In this document: positions 13,188 through 26,126 of the stretch, piece by piece
How the letters are laid out: the number at the start of each line of letters is the position of its first letter
Numbering within the stretch: position 1 is the first letter of the stretch
From: Wuchereria bancrofti
Lineage: Eukaryota; Nematoda; Chromadorea; Rhabditida; Onchocercidae
NCBI GenBank assembly: GCA_005281725.1
Contig: SSBO01000007.1
Span: 5,180,031-5,244,030 of the forward strand
Length of the DNA stretch: 64,000 nt
Direction of reading: 5' to 3'
Position numbers and translations under genes: made by a program
Notes under the pieces: model-generated
What the model was told of the DNA's origin: nothing
The model's input: the letters and a program-made list of their open reading frames with translations, nothing else
The model's database searches: none

Positions 13188-13225
13188 AGCAGTAGCAGCA
13201 GCAGCAGCAGCAGCATCAGCAACAC
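13188..13225. repeat. CAG/CTG trinucleotide tract
   Basis: An imperfect run of about ten GCA/CAG units. Read on the minus strand it would encode poly-Ala (or poly-Leu or poly-Cys, by frame) in an open frame ending at 13149. Whether it is coding is unresolved. Confidence 0.85.
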
Positions 13226-15695
13226 CATGTACAGGATTCATTATCAGCAAACTGGCAGCATCTAACGACAACGATGACACCAATAGGAGTACCAGTACCG
13301 ATCCATGTTTTGTGACTCCCGTTCTGGTCGTCCATTCCTGTCTTGCATACGCAGCAGTAGCATGTTGATTAGCTAAATTCTTTCCCAGACTATTTTTCCA
13401 AAACGAGACTATTAAATAAAAACCTGAAAATAAATATAAACTGAAGTAAAAAAATTGATCAATGCAAAGAATGATACTAGGAACAATTTCTCGAAAACTT
13501 AAACAGCGAAGACCGTGTGAAAAATGTCTCATCAGTCCTCACATGAATCTCAAACAGTAAAGAGCTGATGTACTATTTCAGGATGTTTTATAGAAAACTT
13601 TTGAAAAGTACTGTTCAACTCTTATATTGGCCGACAACAAAAAAATACGATGTTATAGGCTCATAAAAAAACTGTTCAAAACTAAATAATTCTGATAATT
13701 CCTTTCCTTCAGTGTATTATCAGCGATTTCTATAGACTCATTTATGAAAATGGATGTTACTAGAAAATAATTTATGGATCAGAATTCCTCAAAATTCTGT
13801 TATAAATAAAAAACAAGATTGAAGAAGATAAAGAATTACGTCCTAATTGCTGCATAATCTAACTTTTCTAGGAAAGGTTGACAGAATACCATCAACATGG
13901 AAATGGTTGATAACGTTTTCACCATACGTCAGTTTAAAGTAATCTTAACGAAATGATCTATCCATTATATACTGTTTTTGAAAATTTCCAACAGAAAATC
14001 TAGCATAACTTTTTAATGTTATTTATATACAAAGGAGTGATATGCAGCAACAAATAGAAAAATCATATTCACTAACTCTAACATTATTAAAGACCCCTTT
14101 TCTTCCTCTCATTGCTTTTGCGTGTCACATACATGACACCAGTAACCTTCAAAATCCTAAGCAGTACAATTCCTATATCCCAATTCAAAACATCCGCTGG
14201 AGTGTAAATGATGTGTTAATAAAGGATTCGCAATGATCTATATCGAGAATATGCAACTCAGTAAAAAGTGCAAATATTACTTATTTTTGAGTAGAATTAA
14301 AAATCCGACTATTTGTTTCAAGTCATTTATCACACAACATATTATGTAGTAAGATGATGAATCAAAGTTTCCAAGAATCAAAAACGAGAGATCCATGGAT
14401 GGTCAGAAGAGTGAATTCCAATTAAGTTTCTGAAAATGCAGACAACAGAGTCTGGTGATTTCAAGCAAAAAAAGAGAAAACAAGCGCACTTAGTTATAGT
14501 TCTCACTGCAACTGCCGTGAAAGCGACACTGGAGCCATAATAATAAATGGAGATAAAGAAAGCTGGAATTGAGAGAAAAGGAATTGGATTGAATCGATTT
14601 CTTCGAGCCAGCGCTCTTATTTCCTCTCACAGCTACGTTCTTCTCTCAGGCTCATTTCAATACTATCCTACTGAGCTGCACTTTCGTCGGCTTCTCATCA
14701 ACAACATATCCATTATAATAAACTATTCTGCTGAAATATCTGGAATATTCCACTTCGAACATTCCCGAAACCATCTGATATAAAACTGAAGCAAATAACA
14801 GCTAATCTAGCTCAAGGATCAAGCTGTGTTATCACCAGTCCAATGGTCAAATGACGTTCCTCAACCCAGGGACAAAAGTAAAAAGTTCTAACCTGAAAAA
14901 AAGGCTAATTGAACTCATAACGAGCAACCAATACGTTGCTATTAGACATGCTCCGACTAGATATATACTAATAAAGTAGGGAGATGAGTATGTTTTGGAT
15001 CAGGACAGAAAGACAGGGAAAATTATTTGGTGATGAGAGAGGAAGAAAGAAGAATTTCCGAGATGATTAGAGAATGTGTAAACTTCCGAGCAAGTCGAGG
15101 TTGCTGCAGTTTAGTCGTAGTAATGCAGTCGATAGGTGGTGAGGCGTCTGAATGGAATGCGGTAAGAGCGATTGGTTGAGTTCGTCGCGATCAATGAATA
15201 GTTAGGTTAATGAATTACTGAAGATGTAGTTTTCTAAGTGTGTTTTTTGAATTATCAGAAATTAGGGTATGATAAGAATAAAAGCCGAACATATCTATTT
15301 CCACACCACACTCTGCAGTGATTCGGGATTGTGTCTGCTGATACGAGGAAGGAAATCAAATATGCTTCCGCATCCTAACTAATGTATGCTACTTTGATTG
15401 GTTTGTTCGTGGCTGGTTTCGCCAACAGATGTTTCGTTTGCTAACAGGTGCCCCGTGTGTTTCTACCTGTTAAACGTTTGTTTCCGAGAAGTTAGGATTG
15501 CTTAGGTTGACAACTTTCGCGAATATCAATAAAAGGATGAGTAGATATGCAGATCAAAGGAATGGATATCACTTGATCTGATCTGGATTTGAAATCATTT
15601 ATGCAATTGTCTTTGAATATCTCATATAGATATTTCTTGTGTATGTGTTCGTTTTGATGAGTTATGATAATTTTATCAAGGTTGTAGTAGACAGG

Positions 15696-16244
15696 ATGGA
15701 TATCAGTTCAACAAATCCAAACATTAGTTCAACGGACCCTAATTGGAATCTATTCTTGCACCAACTACAAGCTGAAAATCAACGCCAGAAATTCACAGAA
15801 CAGGTGAACACTGATTTCATGCATCTGAGATGCATATGAGTTGTGTAATCTGTGAACTTTATCCAATCAAGTTTAACATTTTGATACTCATGAAGAGGAT
15901 GACATGTATGACTGCGCGCTTTTTTTGTTTACTGAGGTAACAACTGCGTGGAGTAACTGATCCCATCAAGTGTCGTTGATGAGCCAAGTGGAGTTGAGAT
16001 TTGGTGGTTGTAAGTCATATTTAGCTGTCGAGAAATTTGATTTTTAAATTTATTCGTTGAAGCTTTGCAGGTGCAAACGTTGACAGGTCGTTGTTGGGAT
16101 GTGTGTTTCTCGGATTATCGACCACCAAGTAAGTTAGACGGGAAAACACAGAACTGTATCAACAACTGCGTGAATAGGATGATAGATGCCAGTAATTTCA
16201 TGGTGGAACATTTACAAAAAATGAGTGCTACTGAAATGAGGTGA
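15696..16244 (+). CDS. ddp-1: Mitochondrial intermembrane-space chaperone Tim8
   Basis: A small Tim of the Tim8/DDP family. With Tim13 it escorts hydrophobic precursors across the intermembrane space to the TIM22 complex. Two exons, 15696-15803 and 16071-16244, joined in phase at CAG|GTGAAC and TTTGCAG|GTGCAA, give a 93-residue protein, the usual size for the family. The twin CX3C motif is intact: CWDVC and CINNC, separated by 16 residues, with the typical flanks (LQAENQRQKF before, CVNRMIDASNF after). The ATG at 15696 was chosen because the protein then starts a few residues before the conserved helix. The frame stays open upstream to 15639, but GACAG lies just before the ATG and could serve as a splice or trans-splice acceptor. 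A polyadenylation-like AATAA occurs near 16490. No N-terminal presequence is expected for this family. Confidence 0.93.
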
Positions 16245-18358
16245 AGTGGCCGAATTTCAGTTATTATCTGTGAACTATGAATTTTTGAAATACTTTAAAA
16301 GTACTTTGGTCTGTTTTTTTATTGCTGCTTCTACGGAAGTGCTTTATTCTTCTGGATATCTGTAAATTTATCGCCTTAGATTCTGGGCTTATCATATGAT
16401 GCAAAATATCTCACTGTTTTTTTCATCACACTTATACTACTATACTGTAATTTTTATTCACTGTTGTGATACATTGAATATTTTATATAAATAAGGTCAC
16501 ACATTGATTGTGGGTTTATTTCTATGTTTTGCTTTAAAGAAAAATGATATTTACCAGTTGGTACGATACTTCGTGCAGAAAGGAATGTAATGCTAAGGCA
16601 TATCTGTAAGAATTTTGCAGATTTCCTGGAGTTGAATTTTTCAGTTCTGGCTTGATGAAGGTATGTCTAGTTCAAGTATTCGTCGTCCTCATTATGGAAA
16701 AGAGGAGTATAAGTTTGAAGTATAAATTTTGAGTATAAATTTTAAAATTTATGGCTTTAGTTGACTGTTACGAGCAATTATAGGATGTAATCTGACATAA
16801 TCTAATACATTTTTGGATATCCATTCATCTTTTTATATGAGGCACTAAACACATAATTCCTAGCAAGATAGCTTATGATCTACTCTCTAGAAGACGTGAC
16901 CTTCACTGTCTTCTCTTATATCACCACAAAACTGTCACACAAGTTATGAAAAACCAGAAATGCAGGATGCGAGCATCGTATGTGTATATTACATGTATAT
17001 TTAGTAGAAATGTGGTTTATCTGATGTGCTGTAGCGTTAACATTGGCTTTCCTCAAAGGTTTATTTATTTTACTGGTCGGTTTAGCTGATTACAAAAATC
17101 GAAGCTCGCTAATCAAGAAAGGAAAAAATGGAATTGATGTATATGATACTCGATGCTCTTTGGTGTAGGGATGGATGCGTACCTTCATCATTTTTTATTT
17201 CTTCGCTTCTAATTGGTTTTTTAAATATCAATGGATGGTTGGTCGGTAGTTTGTTATATTTCGAAAAGAAAAAATTGTTTTAAATGATGAGTGCTGAAAT
17301 AATTAAAGAGGAAAGCTTGAACGTTTTTTGAAATCAGCACTGGACTTTATTCATCTAACAAATAACCGTTTAATTCATATTAAACAATACTACGTTTAAT
17401 TCATATTATAGTAGAAATTGGTCTCTTCCAGTTGTAGATTCTAATCCATTCCTGGCTATACCACTAGCGTAATGATCCTGTGACTGATGTGATGGTAATG
17501 TGATGTGTTCTGAAAAAATTGTTAGGAGAGGAATTTTAGGTGAAATTGAATTCAGTTTCGAGTAAATCATCAAGGCATTAAATTTCCAAGACGGTGTTAT
17601 TGGCGTTCTATAGAAATGCTTCAGTATGATAGAAAATATGCTGAAAGTTTTTGATCAAAAGTTCGTCGGAAGACATTGTTCATCCCATATAAAAAAGATT
17701 GCGGCGTTGAAAGTGTTCCCCGAACGGAGTAGGAAAATCGAGGCGTGGCGTGTTTAAATTTCAGTTTTGCATTAGTTAAAATTGAGTTGGAAAAAGAATC
17801 TTTACCAGTGTTAAGGTCCAGTTAATCTTGGCCAACAGGATTAAGACTGAAGAGAGCAAGGACTGCTGATCCGTTTTGAATGTATGAATTGGATGGCGAA
17901 ATGTGCAGGATCCGGAGTCTTCCTTCATTTCCTTTGATACAAATTCTTCCTTTTACTTTTTTGACTCTTTCGAATTTTGACGAATATTTTATTCATTTTT
18001 CGGAATATTAATTTATTTTGCTGGTACTTTGATCATAAGCAATATATCATCATCTGTTTAATGGGCCAAGTGAGTAAGGCGATTATCTGCCACTAAACAA
18101 AGTCCTGATACTGCTGTCATTGCTTTTGTTGTCATTTCCTCATGCCCATGGATTCGTTAAGCTTCCTTGTTCGTCACATCTTTCCATTCCATTTCAATCC
18201 CTAGTCATTTATTCGATTACAGGAAACTTGAAATTCCAGTAAATTGTGAATTAACCTATCTCATTGGACGGAGAAAGTTTTTTAACCCAATCATTTTCAC
18301 TGCTCTCAACTACCTTATTTCCGTCTCAGGCTGAGAAATTAGTGTAATTTACAGTAAT
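16245..18358. other. Intergenic stretch without a recognised gene
   Basis: This holds the 3' UTR of the Tim8 gene and the upstream region of the leucine-rich-repeat gene. AT-rich with small local duplications (for example ATTCATATTA near 17376 and 17401). No exon with splice signals and family similarity was found on either strand. Confidence 0.5.
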
Positions 18359-20357
18359 ATGACGAAGTTACTTTTACTGAATTTCATTTTACAAGTGCCG
18401 TTCTTGGCATGTGTCGTGTCATTATTGCCGCTGTAATCGACATTCTAGTACTGTCAGTTGTACGGGATATAACATTTTGTTACGATCGGTGATTGCACCG
18501 CACTGGGCTAAGACTCTCTATTTCCACCATATGTCCATGCGACATTTGCCTCATTTTACTCATAATGAAAATATTAAAATTCTTCGGATTAATTTCTGTG
18601 GTTTGACACATATTCATTCGCTGTCGCTTGCCTCATTGCCAAATCTGGAAACTCTGCACCTTTCTGATAATCGGTTAACAGATTTATCTTCGGAATGTTT
18701 CTTTGAACTTACCAAGTTGCGGATCATAAATCTGGCACGAAATCTGATCTGTGACCTAAATCTAATCAGTGAAATGCTTCCAAGAAGTCATATTCTGGAG
18801 CAATTTAGTACAGATGGTAATCCAGTACAAATTAGTTCTGTTAGTACTCAGTTTCCTTTAGCTCGACAATTGCATCTTTCGGATGCAAATATAGAAACAA
18901 TTAACGATTCTACCATAATTTTCCTGCCCAGTATCGGATGCGATGTATCAGAGACGCTTCGTCGCAGTATGCGCATTTCGAACCGGCAATGGTTCATTCT
19001 CCGTTCGTTAGATTTATTATCTCAGGAAGAGCTTTCAATTCACCCATCACTCCTTCCACTTATCAGTAATGTTAGCGTGCTAAATTTCAAGACAACCAAA
19101 CTTTCTGACTCTTTTCCTGATTGGCTTCAGATTTCTAGTCGTGTTCGACATCTAAGTATGCCATTTACCGTCCTTCCAAATGCAAATTATTCTTGGGAAT
19201 GGTGTGGTCAGTATCTGGAATGGCTTGACATATCTTACCTTAATTTACGCACTCTTATTATTCCAAGACATTGCAAGATTCGTTATTTAAAAGCGAACAA
19301 TAATCATTTGGATAAGGTTTTCATTCGTGCTAATTCGTTGGAAGCCTTATTTTTGGAACGAAACAATTTGTCTTTCTGGATTGTACCTCCACTTGGTACT
19401 ACCTTTAATCATATGTTGACACTTTCCTTGTCCTTTAATAGAATACCTTATTTACCCAAAAACGCTTTAGCTTATTATCCATAACTTCAGCACCTCGATA
19501 TTTCTCAAAATGTTTTGGCAAACTTATCTTCTCAGTCATTTCCAACAACTGGAATGCAAATTCGCTCCATCAACATGTCCCACAACAAACTCTCTCGATT
19601 CGTGCACCCGATATTACCGTCACTACTTCTTCTTGACCTCTCTAATAATTCTCTTGAAGGTTTAGACTCTTATTTGTTAGCAGGACTTCCTCTTCTCCAG
19701 CATTTCTATCTAAAATCAAGCGTTGGTTTATTTTCGAAGTGTAGTAGAATATCTCAGTGCTGGATAATGTCCCTAAATCAGCTTGGAAATCTTATCGATT
19801 TGGACATTTCAGATTGTAATCTAGAATGGCAACCAGATCTTTCCAATTTTCAAACAATGCGTAAATTTGATTTGTCTAGAAATCGATTATCATCTCTAGA
19901 CGGAGCCTTATTACCTCGTAATCTGTACTACTTGGATGTAAGTGAAAACCTTATCCATTACTTATTCAATGATACCTGTATGAAAAACAGTGAACTTCGT
20001 GAAATGGATATATCACGAAATCCACTTATTTGTCACTGCACACTGTTGCAAATCATCCAATGGATCTCAAATGATACATATTCCACTTCGACTAATGATT
20101 TATATTATTGCTTTTCCGGGAGTTGGCAATATCCTCTGCGAAATTATTTAGATAGTGCAACTGCATGCCTTTCGACTAACTCAGTTTGGTTCCCAGTAAT
20201 GTTTACAATAATTTGTTGTATCCTTGCTATCTCCATCTTCCTTGCACTTTTCATCTTCGTTGCAAACAACAACAGAATGTCACATTGTGGTAAATACTTA
20301 TCATTTGCTTATAAACCTCTCCGTACAAGTGACACATCACTTGCCGTTCAGATTTGA
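18359..20357 (+). CDS. Leucine-rich-repeat single-pass membrane protein, interrupted (possible pseudogene)
   Basis: A probable cell-surface LRR receptor or adhesion protein. The main frame runs from about 18396 to 20357 without introns. It contains an N-terminal Cys cluster (CHYCRC, LRRNT-like), about 15 or more LRRs (for example LETLHLSDNRLTDL and LRIINLARN), an LRRCT cap (NPLICHC and later Cys), a membrane span (VMFTIICCILAISIFLALFI, about 20190-20250) and a ~30-residue cytoplasmic tail with no recognised domain. Two lesions are visible. An in-frame TAA at 19482-19484 falls inside a repeat that continues perfectly after it (LQHLDISQN). An ATG at 18359 starts a signal-peptide-like stretch (MTKLLLLNFILQ) in a frame shifted by one base from the LRR frame. 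A splice acceptor at TTTTACAAG (18395) could rescue the 5' end, but not the stop. Every other complete gene here is intron-rich, so this may be a retrocopy or decaying gene. An assembly error is the alternative. Confidence 0.75.
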
Positions 20358-20360
20358 TTT

Positions 20361-22271
20361 ATTGTAACTGATATATCTAAAATGTTTGACAATCTATACG
20401 AAACTTATTGTAAAATAGTAAGCATCTTTTTATGTGATATCTTTCCTTATTTCAACAGTACATCATTATCGAATTACCAAATGGCACGCTATTAATGCTT
20501 TTTTAAAAGCTTTTATTCTGATCGGAATTGTCCAGTAAATTGTTTTTATGAAATGCAAAATTAATAAAGGATGTTAGGCTTCACTTCTTAATTGAAAATA
20601 GATATAAAATTGTATAGAATGTTTTATGGATATTATGCAGCGCAGGAATTTTGTTTCAAATGGTAAGGAAATACATTACAATTCTCGATTTCAGATTTTC
20701 TGTTTTGAGATCTTTTATGCTTATAATAACAGTGCTATCAACAAATCCGACAACTGTACAATAAAGCTTACTTCGCGGTTATAATCAAAGTGCAGGAAAT
20801 ATACACATTGAGACTTTAGGTATATTGAAAACAAAATGTGTTCATCTACAAAGCACTTCATTCATAGATGGCAACTTAAAAACGACAGTAAGGTAAAAAT
20901 GTGGTTAAATTCAACTAAGTTTGCAATAATAGATTCATTATTATCGAGGACATCACATTGACATCTAACCTATTGTAATGGAACTAACTCTTATCACTGT
21001 TAGTGTTATTATTGCAGTGTTATCTAATGCGCACGCTTCTCATGTTTTGAGTTTTTGAACGGGCTTTGAAACAAATTGTATTTCTACATGAATTATTTAT
21101 ATGTGAATAGTTATGACCAAAAGGAATTCCTCTATAATAATTACTACTACTCTTTTCAAGATGATTTCGCTAATAAGCGATAATGTTATATTAGGAAAAC
21201 CAGGATAATGGTACTGTACAACAGAAATCAAATAATAGAATCTATGGAAAAAGCACAGAGTACAAGCAGCTATTAAGTCTTCTGTTTAATTCATCCATTG
21301 GTGGTATCATAAAGGAAGTACTTTCTCCTCAAGGAAGCATTTGCTCCACCAACTTCTTTGTTTTGCATTCCGAAACAAACACAAATCGTTGTTGCAATGA
21401 ATTATTGAAATCCAAATTCATATGGTAAATTTGAAAGAGTGACAGATATCAACAAAACTTTTTTGAAAAAACTGCATAATAATTGAAATTAATGTATCAA
21501 GAAGCATAAATCATTATCAGTGACTTTTCCATGTCATATATGTTTGAAATGGCTTTTGGACCATTGCTGTGTGATATATGGTGGATAAGGTGATGAAATA
21601 CTTTCCTAAGGGAAATTTTTTCGACCTCTTTTCGTGGAAGCAATCACTTTTGACGGAAATTTTTCTGAGCATCACCTGTGCCACAGCAATGCAGTGTCAT
21701 CAGCAGAACTATGTCACTAACAAGAGACGTTACTACGAGAAGAAATCAGTGAGAGTCAACAGTGACACACCTGTGATAAGCTTCGTCTCACTTCTCTTCT
21801 GACCTTTCTTGCCCTTTGCTCGTCCGAGGAAGATATTCTGGGAAAGTAGGATGGTAAGAAGAGTATAATGCCAGTCACTCATTCAGGCCAGAGGCGGAAT
21901 AAATGGTCCTCACGTATCCATCAGACCCGAAAGAGAGAGAGAAAGAGCGAAGAATTAAAATTGGAAACAGTTGGCAAAGAGCCAGCATATCATTTATTAT
22001 ATTGAAGACGGAGACATGGTGGAGCGTCTGCCCACTCCTCCTTTACTGCATTGTTGAAGTTGAAATTGATGATTGGCAATGCTGTTGATGACCCCATTTG
22101 ACCTTCTATTTCTTTTTCAACTATTTTGGTGCTGCTGGTTGCATTTCAGTAATATCTTGACCTCCTTTGGGTCCCACTTTCTAAATTATTTCATGACGAG
22201 ATCACATCATGTGATGTACGTTTAATGGATCTTATCCCAGCTGTTGATATAATAAGATTACAGGGTACAGG
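20361..22271. other. Intergenic stretch without a recognised gene
   Basis: Contains the presumed 3' UTR of the LRR gene (AATAAA-type signal near 20561) and the upstream region of the Kelch gene. Open frames at 21578-21802 and 21903-22088 show no family similarity. A purine-rich GAGAGAGAGAAAGAG patch lies near 21932. Confidence 0.5.
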
Positions 22272-25200
22272 ATGCTTATGGATGAGAACTTCTTTGTTGG
22301 GAATGTGTCTCCAGAAGGTACCACATCTCAGGACCATCGTCATCACCAGAGAGTGGTACCATGCTCGAGTTCAACCTTACTGTGTCCTCCAATGGCGTAT
22401 CGAAGTCAGAAACATTCCCGTTTGGCACTTGAGCAAATGAACGAAATGCGGTCGGATGGTTCTCTGTGTGACGTGACCTTGGTCGTTGGGACCGTCCGTA
22501 TCAATGCTCATCGACTGCTGCTTGCTTCATGTTCCAGCTACTTTCGTGCTATGTTCACCTCAGAAATGGCTGAAAGTCGGCAACGTTAGCTTATTTTTCA
22601 TTTCATCCTTATTAATATCTGAGAAGAAAGATTTATATAATTATTTAGTTGTGCATCTTCAATTTATCGTTGGAAAACATATTGCTATTGCCATTTTCCT
22701 CATGAAAGCAAAAATGGTCTTTGACCGTTTTCTTTCTTTTTATGATTGGAAAACCTGCTAAACAATGAAATATTCAATTTTTAGAAGAAATTCAGATGGT
22801 GGATATTGAACCTCGCACATTACAAGGGCTAATTAATTTTTGTTACACGGGTGAAATAACGATTGCTGATTTCAATGTTCAATCCATCCTACCAGCTGCA
22901 TGCTTGTTGCAACTCAGCGAAGTGCAGGTTACTACATTTGTATCATTTTGATTTTACTTATTTGTCTGGTAACTAGAATGGATAGTCTAGAGTTAACGCA
23001 TGCTATTTGCAGGAAGTTTGTTGTGAATTTCTGAAAAAGCAGTTGGATGCAACTAATTGTTTAGGTATACGTGCATTTGCTGACACTCACGCTTGTCGAG
23101 ATTTGATGAGGATTGCCGACAAATTTACTCACTACAACTTTCAGGTCTTTCCTTTAAAAATTAATGTCTTAATATTAGAACTTTAACATTTAACATTAAG
23201 TTTCAAATCTTAGAGTCATTCACCTTAAACATTCAAAAACTTGTGATAAGTTTTAATTTCGAGTAAGAGATAAAACTGCAGGATGTTGCGAAAAGTGAAG
23301 AATTCATATCACTGCCTGCAGATCAGTTAATCAACATTATATCAAGTGAAGAACTAAACGTTCGGTCGGAAGAAGTTGTTTTCCGAGCTGCGATGGCGTG
23401 GATCCGCCACGATCTTCCCAGTCGACGTCAGTTCTTGCCTAAGGTCTCTTTTTTCCATTTCCTTGTATATGTTTGCTGTTAGATCCAAACATAGTTTAGA
23501 AAAATTTTTTCTGGGCTACAGTATCTTTAGGTTTTGGAGCATGTTCGATTACCTCTTTGTCCTGCGAAATTCCTGGTTAGTGTGGTAAGTGAAGACCCAT
23601 TAATTAAAATTGATGCACAGTGTCGAGATTTGGTTGACGAAGCTAAGAATTATCTTCTCTTGCCTCTAGAAAGACCGAACATGCAAGGACCGAGAACAAG
23701 GTATCTTTGAGACCTTCTAAAACATTCTTCTAGAATGCAATAAATTATTATTTTCATTCCAGTGAGTTGTAACTGGTAGTGTTCAGGAGTAGGAAACCAC
23801 TACGTTATGGTGAAGTTCTATACGCTGTGGGCGGTTGGTGTAGCGGTGATGCTATTGCTTCGGTAGAACGCATGGATGGTCGGACTGGCGAATGGCGTTG
23901 TGTTGCTCCCATGAGCAAACGACGATGTGGTGTTGGTGTAGCTGTGCTTGATAATTTATTATACGCTGTGGGAGGGCATGACGGACAAAGTTATCTCAAT
24001 TCTGTTGAAAGGTGGTCATGCTTATAATACTGCTTTTTATCTTGCTGTTAATGTTAGCTCAACCTAACTAAAAAGTTAGTTTTATAGTAACGAGTCGAGA
24101 TGCTAGCGTATTGATAACTGTTGTTACATGTTCACTGTTATGAGCAACTGTAATAGAAAATATGTTTGTGTTACTCGTTTTTAATGCATCTTATGGATTA
24201 ATAGGGGAAGAAAATTTTTAAGAAGAGTTGTTCATCATAAATATGATATAAAGATTATTACATTTTAGATATGATTTAGATATGATCCAGCAACAAATCA
24301 GTGGAGTAGTGATATTGCACCGACATCCACCTGCAGGACATCAGTTGGCGTGGCGGTTCTTGGTGGTTTGCTTTATGCAATTGGTGGTCAGGATGGAGTT
24401 TGTTGTTTGAATGTCGTGGAAAGGTTCATGTTTGTTTTTACAACTTTGATAGGAAATGACATTGAGAAATTAGTATTAATTATTTTACACTTTTAGAAGT
24501 AATACTTGATAGTATTGCTTTTAACAAATTTTGTTACAGATATGATGCGCACCGAAATGAATGGGCTGAGGTAGCTCCAATGAGTACACGCAGATTAGGC
24601 GTATCGGTGTCGGTTTTAAATGGTTGTTTGTATGCTGTGGGTGGTTCTGATGGACAGAATCCACTGAATACTGTTGAACGGTGTGTTGCTGCTTCTGTTG
24701 GGCTTCCCACTTATTTTTCGGTTACTTCAGTTGAATCTGAAGGAAATATCAGTACAGATCCAAACATTGAAATTACTAAATCGCAACATGAGAACTTAAT
24801 GACAAAAAACTGTTATAGTTATGATTCGAGAATTAACAAATGGATGACAGTAAAACCAATGAATACGAGACGAAAACATTTGGGAACTGCTGTGCACGAT
24901 GGATGTTTATATGCCGTAGGTGGTCGAGATAATGCTTGTGAACTATCATCGGCAGAGAAATATGACCCGAACACGAATGAATGGGTCAATGTTGTTGCAA
25001 TGAACAATCGAAGATCTGGGGTATTCTTTTTAATTACATTTCAGATATTTGATATTAAGTGTGGTGCTTCTGTATTTTCGTGTTTCTGATATTATCTCGG
25101 CATTTCTGTATATCCGAGAAAATTCATGACGAGTTTATGAGGTACTTTGCGGGAATGCACATTCGTATTTCAAAGTTTACTTGTCACTTTTTATCAGCGA

Positions 25201-25614
25201 CTACGCCAGCATTCTGCTGTTCAGTATATGACTGCAGTAAACAAGCTTGAATCATGCTTTTTGCTGTCATGCTTTAAATGATAATCAGCACATAGCACTC
25301 GCTATTAAGAAAGTACTGGTCATCCGATATCTTTGTTATATTTTTGGGGAGCAATTTCTTGACTGATTTGAGTTTAGGTGGGTTTGGCAGTAGTTAATGA
25401 TCAGTTGTATGCAGTCGGCGGTTTTGACGGTACCACATACCTAAAGACCGTAGAAGTTTATGATCGAGAAACAAACCAGTGGCGTCATTCGGGATGTATG
25501 ACATACCGACGACTTGGTGGCGGTGTTGGAGTGGTCCGATTAGACCACGACCAGTATGTGCCATTCAATCTGGATCCTGATTTAACCCCTTTCGATGATC
25601 CTCCTTTGATGTGA
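22272..25614 (+). CDS. KLHL20: KLHL20-type BTB-BACK-Kelch protein (Cul3 ubiquitin ligase adaptor)
   Basis: A substrate adaptor that links target proteins to Cullin-3 E3 ligase. Exons: 22272-22584, 22785-22927, 23013-23144, 23282-23443, 23531-23700, 23787-24011, 24280-24423, 24540-24680, 24819-25020 and 25378-25614 (TGA). All phases match and the sum is 622 residues, close to vertebrate KLHL20. Domain order: BTB ([23 protein letters not shown]; residues ~60-170), BACK ([16 protein letters not shown]; ~175-290), then six Kelch blades ([29 protein letters not shown], and so on, to [17 protein letters not shown]). Similarity to KLHL20 is nearly continuous, so the assignment is firm. ATG 22272 follows GATTACAG, a possible trans-splice acceptor. 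Several Kelch exon joints fall at the same place, E-R|Y-D. The intron at 24681-24818 has no stop and a length divisible by three (see findings). A poly(A) signal AATAAA is near 25748. Confidence 0.97.
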
Positions 25615-26126
25615 ATTTTCGGATTTTTCCACAGCTGTTAGTCAGTCGAAGGACTGACTCATGTATGATGCAAGAAAGTTCAAGAACTGTGATTCTGTTG
25701 TGTATGTAATCTATTCGTGTCACATGGCTGTTATTTTGTGTACTTATAATAAATTACATTACTATTTCATCGTATAAGACATAAGTAAAGTTGAACATAA
25801 AGTAGATGAAGTAATGAAATGCATCTTTTTAGAATAAATCCGACCGTCTTATCAAGATTTTCTGGGAGAATTCCAAGGAGGTATTCATCATCAAACTTGA
25901 AAAGATGTTTTTATAAGCTTTTTCTGTTTGGGCAAATAAATTGGATCTTTTGGAATGTGAGAAAGGACTATTAGTCACTACTGAAAAGCTGGTATATGAT
26001 GTAAGATTCAAATACGGATTCATTTCAAAATATTCCAACAAAGTTGGTTACAGCAGCTTAATCAATTTCAGTCGAGATGAGGTAATGAGCTATTCCACAT
26101 TGTTTCTCCTTAAATTTCCGGCAACA
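25615..26126. other. Convergent 3' region between the Kelch and HYPK genes
   Basis: About 510 bp separate the TGA of the rightward Kelch gene from the TGA of the leftward HYPK gene. The stretch must hold both 3' UTRs. Open frames at 25829-26041 and 25941-26183 are antisense or chance frames. Confidence 0.6.

Larger units (their letters stand above)
8246..15695. other. Long gene-poor stretch; probable 5' intron or promoter of the casein kinase gene
   Basis: The casein kinase gene still needs a start exon upstream of 8245, so part of this stretch is probably its first intron and promoter. Open frames at 9149-9511, 9420-9725, 10064-10435 and 14547-14783 have no family similarity and no supporting splice pattern that I trust. 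On the minus strand at 13.15-13.4 kb there is a less random patch: an uninterrupted frame starting MDDQNGSHKTW (around 13340) and a CAG/CTG tract. It could be an upstream exon, but I could not match its phase to the 8245 exon. Repeats inside the stretch are listed separately. Confidence 0.45.

Noticed and set aside
23830..23880. tRNA-like GGTTGGTGTAGCGGTGATG stretch
   Set aside because: It is Kelch coding sequence; no acceptor stem or anticodon arm can be formed.
24681..24818. 46-residue insertion unique to this Kelch protein
   Set aside because: As a fixed insertion it is unlikely: the segment has GT/AG ends, and removing it restores the family junction. Treated as an intron.
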